A stretch of DNA of 64,000 nucleotides from Argopecten irradians (lineage: Eukaryota > Mollusca > Bivalvia > Pectinida > Pectinidae), in NCBI RefSeq assembly GCF_041381155.1, contig NC_091143.1:39261996-39325995 (forward strand). Reading direction: 5' to 3'. Below are positions 12,233 to 23,626 of the stretch, piece by piece. Within the stretch, counting starts at the first letter, position 1; every line of letters starts with the position of its first letter. The position numbers and the translations under genes were made by a program. The notes under the pieces were generated by a model. The model saw nothing but the letters and a program-made list of their open reading frames with translations. It ran no database searches and was not told the DNA's origin.

Positions 12233-12480
12233 AGTTCCATCATGTTAAATTCCAAATACCAGGTATATCCGATTATTTTTACGTCGATGCCACAGTCCAC
12301 ATGTGGGTAATTAAATCACACATATACCCATGCACGCGGTGTAAATTCTGACATCAACAACGCAAACTTTACGGATTTTTCTGATCCTCGTGTGATTTTA
12401 CCCATCCGTGGACTGTGACATCATCAACAACGCAAAATTAGCGTTTTCACTTGGTATTTGGGAATGTTTTTTACTTTGAA
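12233..12480. repeat. Imperfect palindrome / short TIR element
   Basis: Two nested arm pairs are visible. Outer arms are ATTCCAAATACC near 12250 and GGTATTTGGGAAT near 12455. Inner arms are CCACAGTCCAC...GGGTAAT near 12290 and TTACCCATCCGTGGACTGTG near 12400. The whole spans about 250 bp and would fold back on itself. There is no coding potential. Confidence 0.55.
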
Positions 12481-12549
12481 AATTTAAAAACTCAAATGTG
12501 TTGACAGGGACCGACAAGACATATTCATCATATTTTTGGGAAGCAAGTC

Positions 12550-13500
12550 TATTGAAAGGAAAAGCACGCTTTTCAATGGCTTCCTTACTCGATATAGGTG
12601 TTACTATTTATTATCATTTTTGACCGATTAAAGAAAATGAAGGTTAATATTCATTTGCATAAATTATGTAAATTGCTAATTAACATGTGGCATACCATTT
12701 GGGCATAGTAACGATTTAATTAACTTTTCTGGTGACATCTCCTCCACCATACACTTTTCAGTAATTTAGCTATATAAAGCATATCTGATATCCAAGAATC
12801 TGGTGGAAGTTCATTTGCATATATTATATCACGAGTTAAAAATAAATGTATCTCGCAAAAAGGCGGCAATCTTGAAAAATAATGAATAAATTTCTTATAC
12901 TCATTGTTCCTTGCATGCCAAGTTTCATTCTTTTATCAAAAAGTTCAGTCTGCTATTTTATTACTTCTGCTGTATTGCATACGCAAAAGTAAACTAATTT
13001 TGCCTTTGGAACTGAACGTTGTCTTGAAGAATACCGAAAGTAGGCACTTTTCCAATGGCTCCCGGTTTATTTCTCTATTTGGTTATCATGCCTACTAGCA
13101 TTAGCCTATGTTTTTTTTAACTGCAATCTGTTTTTACTTTTACTTTTTTTGTTACATTTACTGGCATTGTCGATGAAAATGACAGCTAGTTTCTAGAATA
13201 TCTTGTCTAAGGAAATGAACGCTATCTTGAATAATACCGAAAGTAGATACTTTTTCAATGGCTTCGGTTTAAATCTTATTTTACTTTTAGTTATCTTGCC
13301 TACTCACACGACAAGTTCCATGCTTTTGTTAAAAATTCCGCTTGTTAGTGCGGCCATCTTGAAAATATACGGTAGATAGGCACTTTTTGCGATGGCTCCT
13401 GCCCTTATTCACTTTTAAATAGCCATAACTACTTGTATGCCACGTTTCATGCTTATATTAAAATAAATCAACGATTTTCATTTTTGGCCGTATGCCGCTC
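12550..13500 (+). repeat. Degenerate ~150-200-bp repeat blocks
   Basis: A motif of the form (T/G)A(C/G)ACTTTTtcAATGGCT followed by TTATT and a (G)TTAT(C/A)-TGCCTAC-like segment recurs near 12570, 13045, 13245 and 13385. Divergence is high. No coding function is recognised. Confidence 0.4.
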
Positions 13501-13567
13501 TACTAACATCATCACTAGTTTATGTAACAGTCGCCTCATGGTTACATGGTTTTAAATAATATGACAT

Positions 13568-13914
13568 TTAAATGGCTGTTGAACCACTTCCGTCATCCAC
13601 TATCACTCCCGAAGTTTTCTTTAACATGTCAAAGTAAGAGTTCTTTTTCGCTACACATTGCTTCTCCTCCTCAGGTCCGTATTTTATAACCCGGACTCCG
13701 TCTTGTGGTTTAGATTTATCCTTGAGTTCGATACGGACAGAACTCTTGGAAGCCATGGCGGGGTCTTCAGGAAAGTAATTATAAGGAAGGAGGTAGGAAA
13801 GTAATTATAAGGAAGGAGGTAGAAAGTGAGACCCATTCCTGGGGAGGGTGTGACTGGAAGGTCCTCAGTATGCGGGATATGGTGTAAACCCATTGTTACC
13901 CAGGCAACCAAATC
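13568..13914 (-). pseudogene. CAO-2 last exon, frameshifted by a 26-bp duplication
   Basis: Acceptor TATTACAG|GATTTG at 13915/13914. The exon encodes [20 protein letters not shown], which includes the third copper ligand (first His of HIPH). A 26-bp direct duplication (about 13770-13821, unit starting GAAAGTAATT on plus) follows the LLPYNYF segment. Since 26 is not a multiple of three, the frame shifts and an unrelated tail ends at 13684. Downstream of the duplication the original frame is still open and its translation ([11 protein letters not shown] to GSGSTAI, stop at 13568) equals that of CAO-3. Excluding the duplication I count five base differences from the CAO-3 exon, all synonymous. 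The catalytic residues remain, so a tail-altered enzyme is possible; it could also be a very recent pseudogene, an allele or an assembly error. Confidence 0.85.
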
Positions 13915-14392
13915 CTGTAATACATAAACTATGGTTACCGTATCCCATTCGAACATTGTGCAGCTTTCAGTGGTAAAAATCATGAATGCTATTGAAAAAT
14001 GTTCGCAAAGTGGCAAAGGCTGACAATATGACATTTGCACATATAAACTGTAAAATTATTCTTTCTTACTTGACAAAATTGCACAAGTTCGCTTATGGTG
14101 GGCGTTGGATCGGTAATCGATTGTAATAGTAATCTGTCATTTTATAAAACTTAGATAACGTGTCAAGCAATGGAAATCAGACCATTGTTGTTATCTGGTA
14201 TAGAAACAATTACTGAATAAAATAAACTTTGTATATTTATAAATCAAATTGAAAAATATTTCAGGTCATTTCATATCGTTATGCGACAACCAGCCAATTG
14301 CAATGCGACATGGCTAAAATCAGCCATCACCTCTATCTGCCTTATACATTGTATATTATGAATGAAACCATATGCTTATAATGTATTTATCT

Positions 14393-14717
14393 TAAAGATA
14401 CTCCACCGCCGACAGAGCATAAACGATACCTACCATTTTAGCAATAATTGGTGTTTAATCGTGTATACATATGTCTAATTAGCACAAAGATAATATAAAA
14501 GAATTTATTTTGCTTTTGGACACAGTGTCAGGGATTTTTTTTTCCGGATGCAATTAACAATTTTTTATTTTTTTAATCTTGAAGTAAAATTAGAAGCTCA
14601 AACATTTCAATGATGGTCATGGTGTAAAGTAAGTAACTTTTGTAACTGAAGAAAAATATTAAATCGTCTGCTCCTGTTTTTGATAGAAAAAGAGTTGTTA
14701 GCGGTGGAGCATCTTTG
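14393..14717 (+). mobile_element. TTAA-MITE family, complete copy in CAO-2 intron
   Basis: About 325 bp. Left end TTAAAGATACTCCACCGCCG, right end GTTAGCGGTGGAGCATCTTT, giving inverted ends of about 20 bp. The body is shared with copies at 29781-30100, 48864-49230 and 62383-62732. Non-coding. Confidence 0.8.
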
Positions 14718-14773
14718 ATAAAAATAGCATCCAATGTTTCTATATTTAGTTCGAAATCAATTGATTAATAGTA

Positions 14774-14800
14774 AATATATATATATATATATATATATAA
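14774..14800. repeat. (TA)n microsatellite
   Basis: About 12 TA dinucleotides in the CAO-2 intron. Confidence 0.9.
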
Positions 14801-14872
14801 TAAGAGCATTCATAGCCCTTTGAATAAAAACAAATGCATTGGATGCAGAAAAAAGTGCAAAAATAATAAAAC

Positions 14873-16956
14873 CTGGTCTTCGATGCTTTCGTTGTTTATG
14901 AACCTCTGGAACTGAACCACGGGATCGGACGAGTCCATGTAGGCATAAGCAGAACTGCTCCTCCTTTCGGATTCTTTGTACTGAGTGACTGCTACCTGGT
15001 ACCTCGCCCAGCTGGCCGCTGGCTCGTTTCCTTCGTTCTCCGCGAAGAGCTGCTTAACCATCCCATTGTTGACAAGACGATAGGCTTTGGGATTTCCGTA
15101 CGCGTTTTTCTCTTGTTCGTTATAGAACAGAAGATACTTGGGCGCTTGAAAATTGAATTTATAGGCGCCATCCTCTTCTGTTTGCTTGACTTGACGTGAA
15201 TAGTTCGTCATGTGGTATTGAGCGTTTTGCACTGCGGAGTAGTCATTTGGTCTCGAGGAAGGCGTGATGTCCCAGGTTGCAAATCTGTTTGTTTTTCCTT
15301 TAATGTCAATATCTACCTTGAAGTTAAAGAGATGGGTATGAAGATTTCCGTTAATTTGATCATGCACCTGAGCTCCGTAAGGTTCTTCTTGTTTTGTGTG
15401 GAATGTAGCTAATATATACCCCGTAGACACTGCACGCACCTCCACAACCCCGTTCTGGTAGAAGATGAAATCAAATATATAGTCGTAATTCACTACCGTG
15501 AAGGCTGACCTTAGTGTTAGAACTACATTTGGCATTCCCTCAAAATACCCGCCGTAATCTGTGGAATATGACTGATGTCGCCTCAGCGGGTATCCAGTAT
15601 TTTGCTCAAACAGACAAAACGTGTTCTTGAATGTTACCAGTTCTTTCGATGACTCGAGTACAAACGAAGTATCCATAAATGTAGCGTGGGCAGGACAGTC
15701 AATCCCTGGTACCAGTCCTTTATCTTGGGAACCTATCAGCATGAAACTGTCGAAAAAATTTGGAAACATCTGATCTGGTTTAAAACCAGAATAAAGCACT
15801 ACAATTTCCTGTAGACTGATTTCGAAAGCAATTCTTTCATTCAAGAAGCGGATGTCGTAAATCTGTGGTCCAGAAACGGTTGCCATTCGGTAATAAAATT
15901 GCCACCCCATGTATTCCACGTGATTGTGATGTATTTTGTATCTCTTCCCATCAGGCTCAAATTGTATCGGGTCTCGTTTGAATCCTTCTTGAAACTCAGG
16001 ACCACGTCTTTTCAGTGATGAAAATGTGTTGTCATTTTCCACTGGATAAGGGACTTTAATTTTCTCCACAGAGCCGTCAGCATAACCTGTTGCCAGTTCC
16101 TCGAAGGTGCTAAATGATTGACCGTTATACCACACCGCTTCAACCTCAACATTTTGAGTGTCTTGATAAAAATTTACAAGAACAGCAAAGTCCAAAGGAT
16201 GCAAAATGAAGAAGTCGATATTACGTAGCATAGTAAACCAAGTTTTCCTCCCAAGGGGAACCCCTGAAACTGCTGGAGAGAACGGTGTTGATACCTGCAT
16301 GATCAAACATTTGTCGCCACAGTCTCTTAACTTGCCACCAAAGCTCTCTAAAACCAGGTCGTATAAAGTTTGGTGGATTGTTTCCTCTAAGAACGTTATT
16401 TCAGCCGTTACCTCTGGTCCAGTCAGCGGCCGAAGGTTAAATGGAATATCTTTTCGCCGCCCCGGAACTTCTTTCAAATAATTTGGTTTCGGAAGAGGAC
16501 CAACTAAATACTCTTCGACGACAGGTGGACGTTTATCTCCCCTGAATATTGTGACCATTGCTTCCCTTTCAGGCTTCACTCCATTGTTATCAAGATAATC
16601 GAGGACTTTCATCTTAGGAGGAACATAAATTTCTGCCAGATACACATAGCTGTTGTTGACTCTTGCCTTTGAAGGGTCGACCAGATTAAGGCTCCTTTGT
16701 GAATGAAGATATTTAATGAGCCCTCCTACCTCAACTGCTGTAAGGTCGTGGAAAACTGACGGATCGGATGGCTCTTCTAAATTGATGTCCTCTTTACCTG
16801 AACATGTTGGCGTCATTTGGTCCTGAAGTTGTTTGTCCTTGACAAATGATATGATGATAATTCCAACCAATAAACCAAGAACACACAGAAGAAGGACAAA
16901 TGCCAGTAATCGCCATCTTTCTGTTGATCGCCTGTATTTATCTACGTCGGTATTTG
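14873..16956 (-). CDS. CAO-2: copper amine oxidase, main exon (possibly decaying gene)
   Basis: Close paralog of CAO-3 with an open frame over the whole exon (acceptor TTTCTCTCCAG at 16957, donor CAG|GTTTTA at 14873/14872). It keeps the membrane segment (LLAFVLLLCVLGLLVGIIII), catalytic-base Asp (NFFDSF), TPQ Tyr (VVNYDY) and copper pair HTH. The codon matching the ATG of CAO-1 and CAO-3 is GTA (TDVDKYRRS). The first in-frame ATG is at QDQMTPT, after the membrane segment, so a start must come from an upstream exon (a candidate is at 17645-17666) or initiation is lost. Replacements at otherwise shared sites include DSCTLIG to DSFMLIG and GYGGY to DYGGY. About 14938-15357 matches CAO-3 at all but four synonymous sites, whereas the 5' half is much more diverged. 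The downstream exon carries a frameshift. Confidence 0.85.
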
Positions 16957-19012
16957 CTGGAGAGAAATGAAAAGTCTTATCAAGAAATTTAAAAGTTAAA
17001 AAGAAATTGCTTAGTGCAAGAAATCAAAAGCGATATAGATTGACACGTGGCATGTGAGGAGAGTTATCTAAATAATTCATAGTGAAACACATGAGTCTCA
17101 AAAAATTGTCACCGGTGTTTCATGCATCAAAACCGTACAATCAAACGAATTATGTAGTGATAAAATACGACAGCGCCACTTTGTGAATTAAAGTGTAACT
17201 AATTAGGCTTAGGTGTGCAATTAAGGAGAGAAACATTGTCCTTTTTTGACAAGTTTGTCTCGGACTCAGACCCTGATGTGGAGAGAAAGCAATGTCATTA
17301 TAGAAGTCATACAATTTCACTGAGGTAATAATAAATACTATCTATTTCACTAACCTTCTTTAGCAAAGTACAGAACAGATTGATAGCATAGGTGTCTGTA
17401 AATGTTTATTTAACTTGTTGATTTATACACTGTATGATAAAGTGTAATATTAAAACAAATGCAGGAACCTATGAAACAAGCAGCCACACAATAAATTAAA
17501 CAATTGTTGAAAATTTCTTTTGGTTGATAAGTTTGTCCATCTGTAAACAAAGTTATAATGGGGTTTTTCATAACAAAATACTTGACTAAATTTAGTAATT
17601 GTTCTTCTCACATTTTTCAACTTGTAATATATATAAATACTTACCCAAGAGCATCTCATAAGCCATAATATATATTGATATAAAATTCAATGACCAGAAA
17701 AACAATTCCTTCAAAACCTGAGGCTAATCGATACTACCTTACGGCTTGTATCTTTTACCAGATGCACATGGTATCACATTAATGGAAGATCATTCCTGTC
17801 ACGAACATACACTTGATACATTTTTGTCTCATATGCATACATGTTTAATTCACACACATTATTTTTTTTCAAAGTAACTGTCCTGTCAAATTAAAATTGC
17901 TGAGTGACTTTGCGACCAGAATTATTGCTGCAAATTTTGCTGAAAATCTTTTTATTTTGCACAATGAGATGATAGGACAATTTGACTTTGACAGGATAAT
18001 TTTTTTTTTCATTTTTTTTTTCTCAATCAAATTTCTCTTTAGAGAACATCAATAATCAATAAATGACATATAAATCGCAGTAACATACTATCAACTTTAT
18101 ATAACAACATAATGAATTATGAAATGTACTTTTTCTTTGAAATGCCGGCTGTTTGTAAATATCATTATGACGGCCGCAACTTGAACATGCTTTTGCATAA
18201 AGTTAGCCAGAGGTTAGAATAGAGATTGTTGTGATTTTCAAATAAAATGTTAAATATTCATTTTATGTACTATTGTATTGACAACCGTCTGAAGTGTGAG
18301 TGATCATGTGATTGCATTGTGGTCCAAATCACCTTATGGTATGTACTAAAAGGTAAAATTGGGTATCAGATGGCATATTTGTCTCGTGATATCAATTTGT
18401 ACAAAATAAATAACTTTTACAATCTGTGAAGGGATACATTTAGAATTTTCTCCTTGGAAAAATTCATTTTCGAAAATAAATCTTTCCAGAGAGACAGTTC
18501 TATCTGTATCCCGTTACATACAAATGTAGGAACACAATTGATATATTACACCGAACAAAATTTAAACCAATCCATTGTTAAAATCAACATTAACAAGATT
18601 TTTTAATATCTTGTAAAAGTTACTCGTAAAGATGTTTGCCTAAATCCGTCGGACTACAAACAATGTGATAAACTTCATGCCCTGACTTTATGAAATACGC
18701 CATAATGACAATACGGCACATTTTCTTATAGAATTTTTATTGTTTGTAGCATCATTGTCGTAACAAACTTGAAGCAGCATCGTTGCCATTATTGGTTGAA
18801 GTTGCAGGCGAAGTCAGGTCCGGTCACCTGTTTTGCTTCAATAAGATTATTTCCCCGGGGTTACTTCTCTCAAGGGTTATTTCCCTCGCCTTCCAATTTC
18901 TGTGAAAAATCAAACTTATTCAATGCCATATGATCAAGTTTGATCCTATCAGAGCAATCTAAATGAAAGTGGGCTATAATAATATACCTTTTGAAGTTTT
19001 AAAATTGGACCT
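16957..19012. other. Upstream region of CAO-2, AT-rich
   Basis: Apart from the candidate 22-nt start exon at 17645-17666, no gene or clear repeat is recognised. Poly-T runs occur at about 18001-18025. Confidence 0.5.
17645..17666 (-). CDS. Candidate 22-nt first coding exon of CAO-2
   Basis: The minus strand reads ATGGCTTATGAGATGC then TCTTGG, followed by the strong donor GTAAGTATT. It codes MAYEMLL plus one base (phase 1). Joined to the CAO-2 acceptor at 16956 it continues in frame as ANTDVDKYRRSTERW, restoring a start upstream of the missing ATG. The CAO-3 upstream region has a same-length, same-phase candidate (26868-26889) starting ATGGCGTCTGAGAT. This is inference from splice signal, phase and weak similarity; transcript support is needed. 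Confidence 0.4.
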
Positions 19013-19924
19013 GGTGTTTTTGTTTATAGTAAAGTTAGCCGTTGATCAAGACGTAAACAGAATTTCGAGGTATTTCATCATCAAATGAGTAATATTGCAC
19101 ATTTTTTGAGTAAATAATTATTTTACCCATATTAGGGCTTAGAAATTTTTACTTTTTCACGCTTACCGTTTTCAACCCTTTACCGATATACATATGGAAG
19201 AAAATCATGACATTAAAGATTTTAGTTTCTTGTCGCCAGTAACGTTGAATAAAAAATAAAATGAATAATCGGGAAAAAATAGACTAAAGTCGGTAAAAAT
19301 GATATTTATATTTCCTATATTTTCTTATCAAATAGAAAAAGAAAATATCCTGTCAAAATCACTCAGTATGCTAAGAAGTTAATTTTATAAGAGGAATAAT
19401 TAAGTGTCCTCCCGGCTGGCTATTTGACATTTCCGCGCAGCATCGCTTTCAAAGAGTTATTATTTATTGGTGTTTTTGTTTATAGTAAAGTTAGCCGTTG
19501 ATCAAGACGTAAACAGAATTTCGAGGTATTTCATCATCAAATGAGTAATATTGCACATTTTTTGAGTAAATAATTATTTTACCCATATTAGGGCTTAGAA
19601 ATTTTTACTTTTTCACGCTTACCGTTTTCAACCCTTTACCGATATACATATGGAAGAAAATCATGACATTAAAGATTTTAGTTTCTTGTCGCCAGTGACG
19701 TTGAATAAAAAATAAAATGAATAATCGGGAAAAAGTAGACTGAAGTCGGTAAAAATGATATTTTTATTTCCTATATTTTCTTATCAAATAGAAAAAGAAA
19801 ATATCCTGTCAAAATCACTCAGTATGCTAAGAAGTTAATTATATAAGAGGAATAATTAAGTGTCCTCCCGGCTGGCTATTTGACATTTCCGCGCAGCATC
19901 GCTTTCAAAGAGTTATTATTCATT
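19013..19924 (+). repeat. 456-bp recent tandem duplication
   Basis: Copy 1 at 19013-19468 and copy 2 at 19469-19924, starting GGTGTTTTTGTTTATAG and ending in AAAGAGTTATTATT. Only a handful of single-base differences were seen by eye. The unit ends with a CCTCCCGGCTGGC segment also present near 11410, so it is part of an older interspersed repeat. No coding frame is conserved. Confidence 0.85.
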
Positions 19925-21827
19925 ACACGGGGCTTTTCCATAATTTTAATGGTCAATACTGGACAACCTAAGCAAGGACTTTTTGAAGGCTAATGAACGC
20001 ATTTAGACCGGGTTTTTTGCCCGACTATTCACTTTAAGGTAATTCATGTTTCCAAAATTGGTAGACTGTTATCCCATCATGTTACATGCCCAATAAAATA
20101 TCTCTTGGCCTTCCAGAACTTGATTTTTTTCGAAACTGGAAATGGACGTTTTACAGAAAATCGTTTCACCGTTTTTTCGTTCCAGGTTTGGTCCATATCA
20201 AAAAACGAAATATTGACTTAAGTTTAAAACCGGAATTAAAGCTGCCATATTGGATTATTGACCAGCATAAATTTGTCCGCTAAACCTGCCTATGTTGCCT
20301 AAAATATAACTGGAAGCGACGGTGATTGGCTACTAAATGTGTATACGGCGGTCATTACAATTATGTGAAGTGGAAGGGTCTCGGAAGTATTTCATTGTGC
20401 ACAGTTGTTTAATTTCATAAATAGGATGTAACATGTGGGCAGTGGAGTACATAAAATCCCAATGAATAGGTATGTGTCCGTTTTCCCGCCATTGCATGGA
20501 CGATATATTAGAAATATGCCGCTAACGTAGCGTAGGACGATTTCACATTTTTAAGAGGCACCGCGAGCGGACTATATCCTAGGCAAAAAAATAAATAAAT
20601 AAATAAATAAAAACTTAATAATATAGGCAGGTTTAGCGGACTAAGCATAAATATGCAGCTGGTACACCTTCATCACATAGCAATAGGTCTTTGCATCCAC
20701 AGGGACATCCTGATTTCACATGAACTGTCCATTAGCCTTACAATGCAAAATCTGTTTCAAGAAAAAAGACTCTTGACCCTGGTCGACCTTGACGTGTAAG
20801 CAGTTTATGTTTTCTTGCCGCAGGACAGAACGCTCACTCTTGTGATACACCTGGCTCTAGTAGCTGTGTTTTCTGTATGAAAAAAAATATAATACATATT
20901 TTCATTCTAAACAAAATTTCAAAAATATGTAATAATTCTGTTTGGAAAATTTGATCTGTTGAAATTTCGATCACCAATTAGCCACCGATGACGTAGAACT
21001 TATCTGGTTTTCACAACATGTGGATTTCTGTTTGGTTGGAGACACATAAATAAACAAAGAGATGATATTGAATACAAAACAGATTTTAGTATTTACGTTT
21101 TAATTAAAATGATACAAAGTTAGTTTTTTTCACTTGGATAGGAATGATTTAGTAGCTAATATAAGAAAAAGTATACCTTAATTAGTACATAAAGCTCGAT
21201 GACAGTCATGTTGTTCTGGATAAGATAAGCTCTTCGTTCATTTCGAAACAGGTATATATTAAAAACCGCATGGGCAATTATTGTCGAAATGTCTGTGTAA
21301 AATTATTAGCGAAATATCAAAAATGGATGATTTGTAACTATTATAGCGTTAATGTTTTAAATCACCAAAATTTATCGTTTTTGATGTTTTTGTGTTATTC
21401 TTAACATATTGACCATCGAAAATAACTGGCCATATGGTAATTACAATTTTAATCCCTGCATTTACTTTTAAACCACTCTTCCAGATTTTGAAGTAGAAGA
21501 GTTGGCAGGCATTGTCCTTTAGATGATGATTGCGGATTTGCATCTTTTGTGGATGTGGAATTGGATGGGTGAGTCTTAACATTTCATAATCAGATAATCA
21601 TGCTTATTGATAAATACAAAAAATACAAATAAACAGGAAGTGTGAGTTAATGTACGACCGTAAGGTGGAGTGATCATAAACTACAATACTTTGAACATGA
21701 TTTGAGTAATCGTATCTCATAATATGCTAAATGCAACACTTGTTTGTAATGGTAATCAAGTCGACAATATTTAGTATAAAACTTCCGGACATAAATATCT
21801 AGATAGTACAATATACGATATGTTAGG
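19925..21827. other. Intergenic, mostly unrecognised
   Basis: About 19925-20040 continues the interspersed repeat related to 11130-11620 (AATGAACGCATTTAGACC). An (AAAT)n tract lies at 20585-20611. No gene is recognised. Confidence 0.5.
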
Positions 21828-22813
21828 TACGATGGCCGACAAGAGCCTGGCAAAATGATATGAAAAAACTGTAACGCTTTTTATCATGGTACAGTTTTTT
21901 CACATGTTTGTGTACCATGAATGGTACAAAAACATATGAAAGCATGGTACACAAAGATGTGAAAGCAGTATTTATGTGAGCAGTCACTTTTACAGAATGG
22001 TACAGAAACATGTAAAAGGCGAGATACTCAAATGTTACCGAGTTTGACAAATGACTTCCCGATAAAGTTGTCAACAGTTAGATTGTATACAGCTTCACGG
22101 GAAAATAATATAAAACAATTAAACAAATACTTTAATGTTGGAAACCATGTTTCATTTATTTATCTATATAATAGGAATGCCCACATCTTACAGGTTTTAT
22201 CTAACAATCGTAGGCCCTAAGTTACACCCGAAAAATAGCAATATAGTTTTGTTTCTGTTTGTCCTCAAATGTTCTTAACGACATTTTACGCTTGTTGTGA
22301 CGCCCTAATCAAACCGCTGCTATTCGGGGTCAGCTTTGGTCATGGTGTTTGATAACAGCATTGCAATGCTCCTTTCATATCTTTGTTTACTACAGTTTCA
22401 CGTGTTTTTGTACCACTGATGGGACAAAAAGATGTGAAAGCTCAGACCCTTTCATATGTTTTTGTACCACGCGTTCACATGTTTTTGTACCACCGATGGT
22501 AAAGAAAGATATGAAAGGTAAATCGTTTCACATGTTTATGTACCATGCTTTCATATCTTTTTGTACCATCAGTGGTAAAACAAGTGAAAAGAAATTAGCT
22601 TTCACACCTTTTTGCCGGCTCATTTCGGCTATTGGTACATAAACATGTGAATGTAATCTGAATTTTCTCGAGATGTTTATAATCTTTCTGTACCGAACTT
22701 TCACATGTTTTTGTACCATATTGTGGTACAAAAATATGTGAAAAAACTGTACTATAATAAAAAGCGTTACAGTTTTTTCATATCTTTTTGTCAGGCTCTT
22801 GTCGGCCATCGTA
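21828..22813. mobile_element. 986-bp foldback element with ~115-bp inverted ends
   Basis: Left end TACGATGGCCGACAAGAGCC and right end GGCTCTTGTCGGCCATCGTA are inverted repeats, and pairing continues for about 115 bp with few mismatches. The interior is packed with about 13 copies of a ~22-bp motif, TTTCACATGTTTTTGTACCA, in both orientations. A TA may be the target-site duplication. Open frames inside are repeat by-products. No transposase was seen. Confidence 0.8.
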
Positions 22814-23046
22814 GTTGAATAGGTATTGGCCTTATACCAGTCCGAGCCAAGTAAAGGAATACTCAAATATGATCTGTATAAGCTGATAACGGTCCTTGAC
22901 TTGAATTTGTAAAAATAACCCGCATTTTTTGATAGAAAATACTAAATGCTTTTGAATGTCATAACCTAAAATAACACTTGCTGAAGTTGGACAATTAGCA
23001 GCTATTACCTCTATTAACAAAGCGTCTGAATAACTTAATACAAGGG
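22814..23046. other. Intergenic, nothing recognised
   Basis: Short AT-rich spacer between the foldback element and the ~50-bp tandem repeat. Confidence 0.4.
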
Positions 23047-23345
23047 CTTCATTCAGTTAGTCCCCTCGTTTTAAGGTCAAAATAGAAGGAATCCATTCTC
23101 AGTCAAATCTCTCGTTATAATGTCAAAATAAAAGGGATTCGTTTTCAGTCCTCTCGTTACAAGGCCAAAATAGGAATCCATTCTCAGTCAGTTTCCTCGT
23201 TTTAAAGTCAAAATAGAAAGACTCCATTCTCAGTTATTTCCCTCATTATAAGGTCAAAATAAAAGGGATTTCTTCTCAGTCAGCCCTCTCGTTATAACCA
23301 CAAGATAGAAGGGCTTCATTCCCAGTCAGTTCCCTCATTATAAGG
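23047..23345 (+). repeat. ~50-bp degenerate tandem repeat
   Basis: About six units with consensus TTCTCAGTCAGTCCCCTCGT then TATAAGGTCAAAATAGAAGG, with indels and substitutions. Confidence 0.75.
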
Positions 23346-23626
23346 TGGCTGATGATGTAATCCCTATAGAACATACGAATACATAGAATGTCTTTATGAT
23401 CATTACGTAACAGTCATATTAACAACATAAATAAGTAAACTTGTGTAAAACGTCACATGTCATGACGTATCACACATGTTCAAATTATCTGATAAAAACA
23501 TTTCCCTTTTCGGTATAGTACATTCAACAGTATTAGGCAACCGAACTTCTAGTCACCTACTTGCATTCATCGCATTTATACAAACATCACATTCTCTTCA
23601 TTGTTTTTCATACCCTAACATGACAT

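Larger units (their letters stand above)
13915..14872 (-). other. CAO-2 last intron (with MITE and TA microsatellite)
   Basis: A 958-bp phase-0 intron, about twice as long as the matching introns of CAO-3 (480 bp) and CAO-4 (478 bp). The donor is CAG|GTTTTATT, weaker than GTATGT/GTATGC in the paralogs. It contains the MITE at 14393-14717 and a TA run at 14774-14800, about 70 bp from the donor. It does not align with the CAO-3 intron. Confidence 0.75.

Noticed and set aside
21823-22866. Open frames within the foldback element
   Set aside because: Built from the repeated TTTCACATGTTTTTGTACCA motif; no domain.
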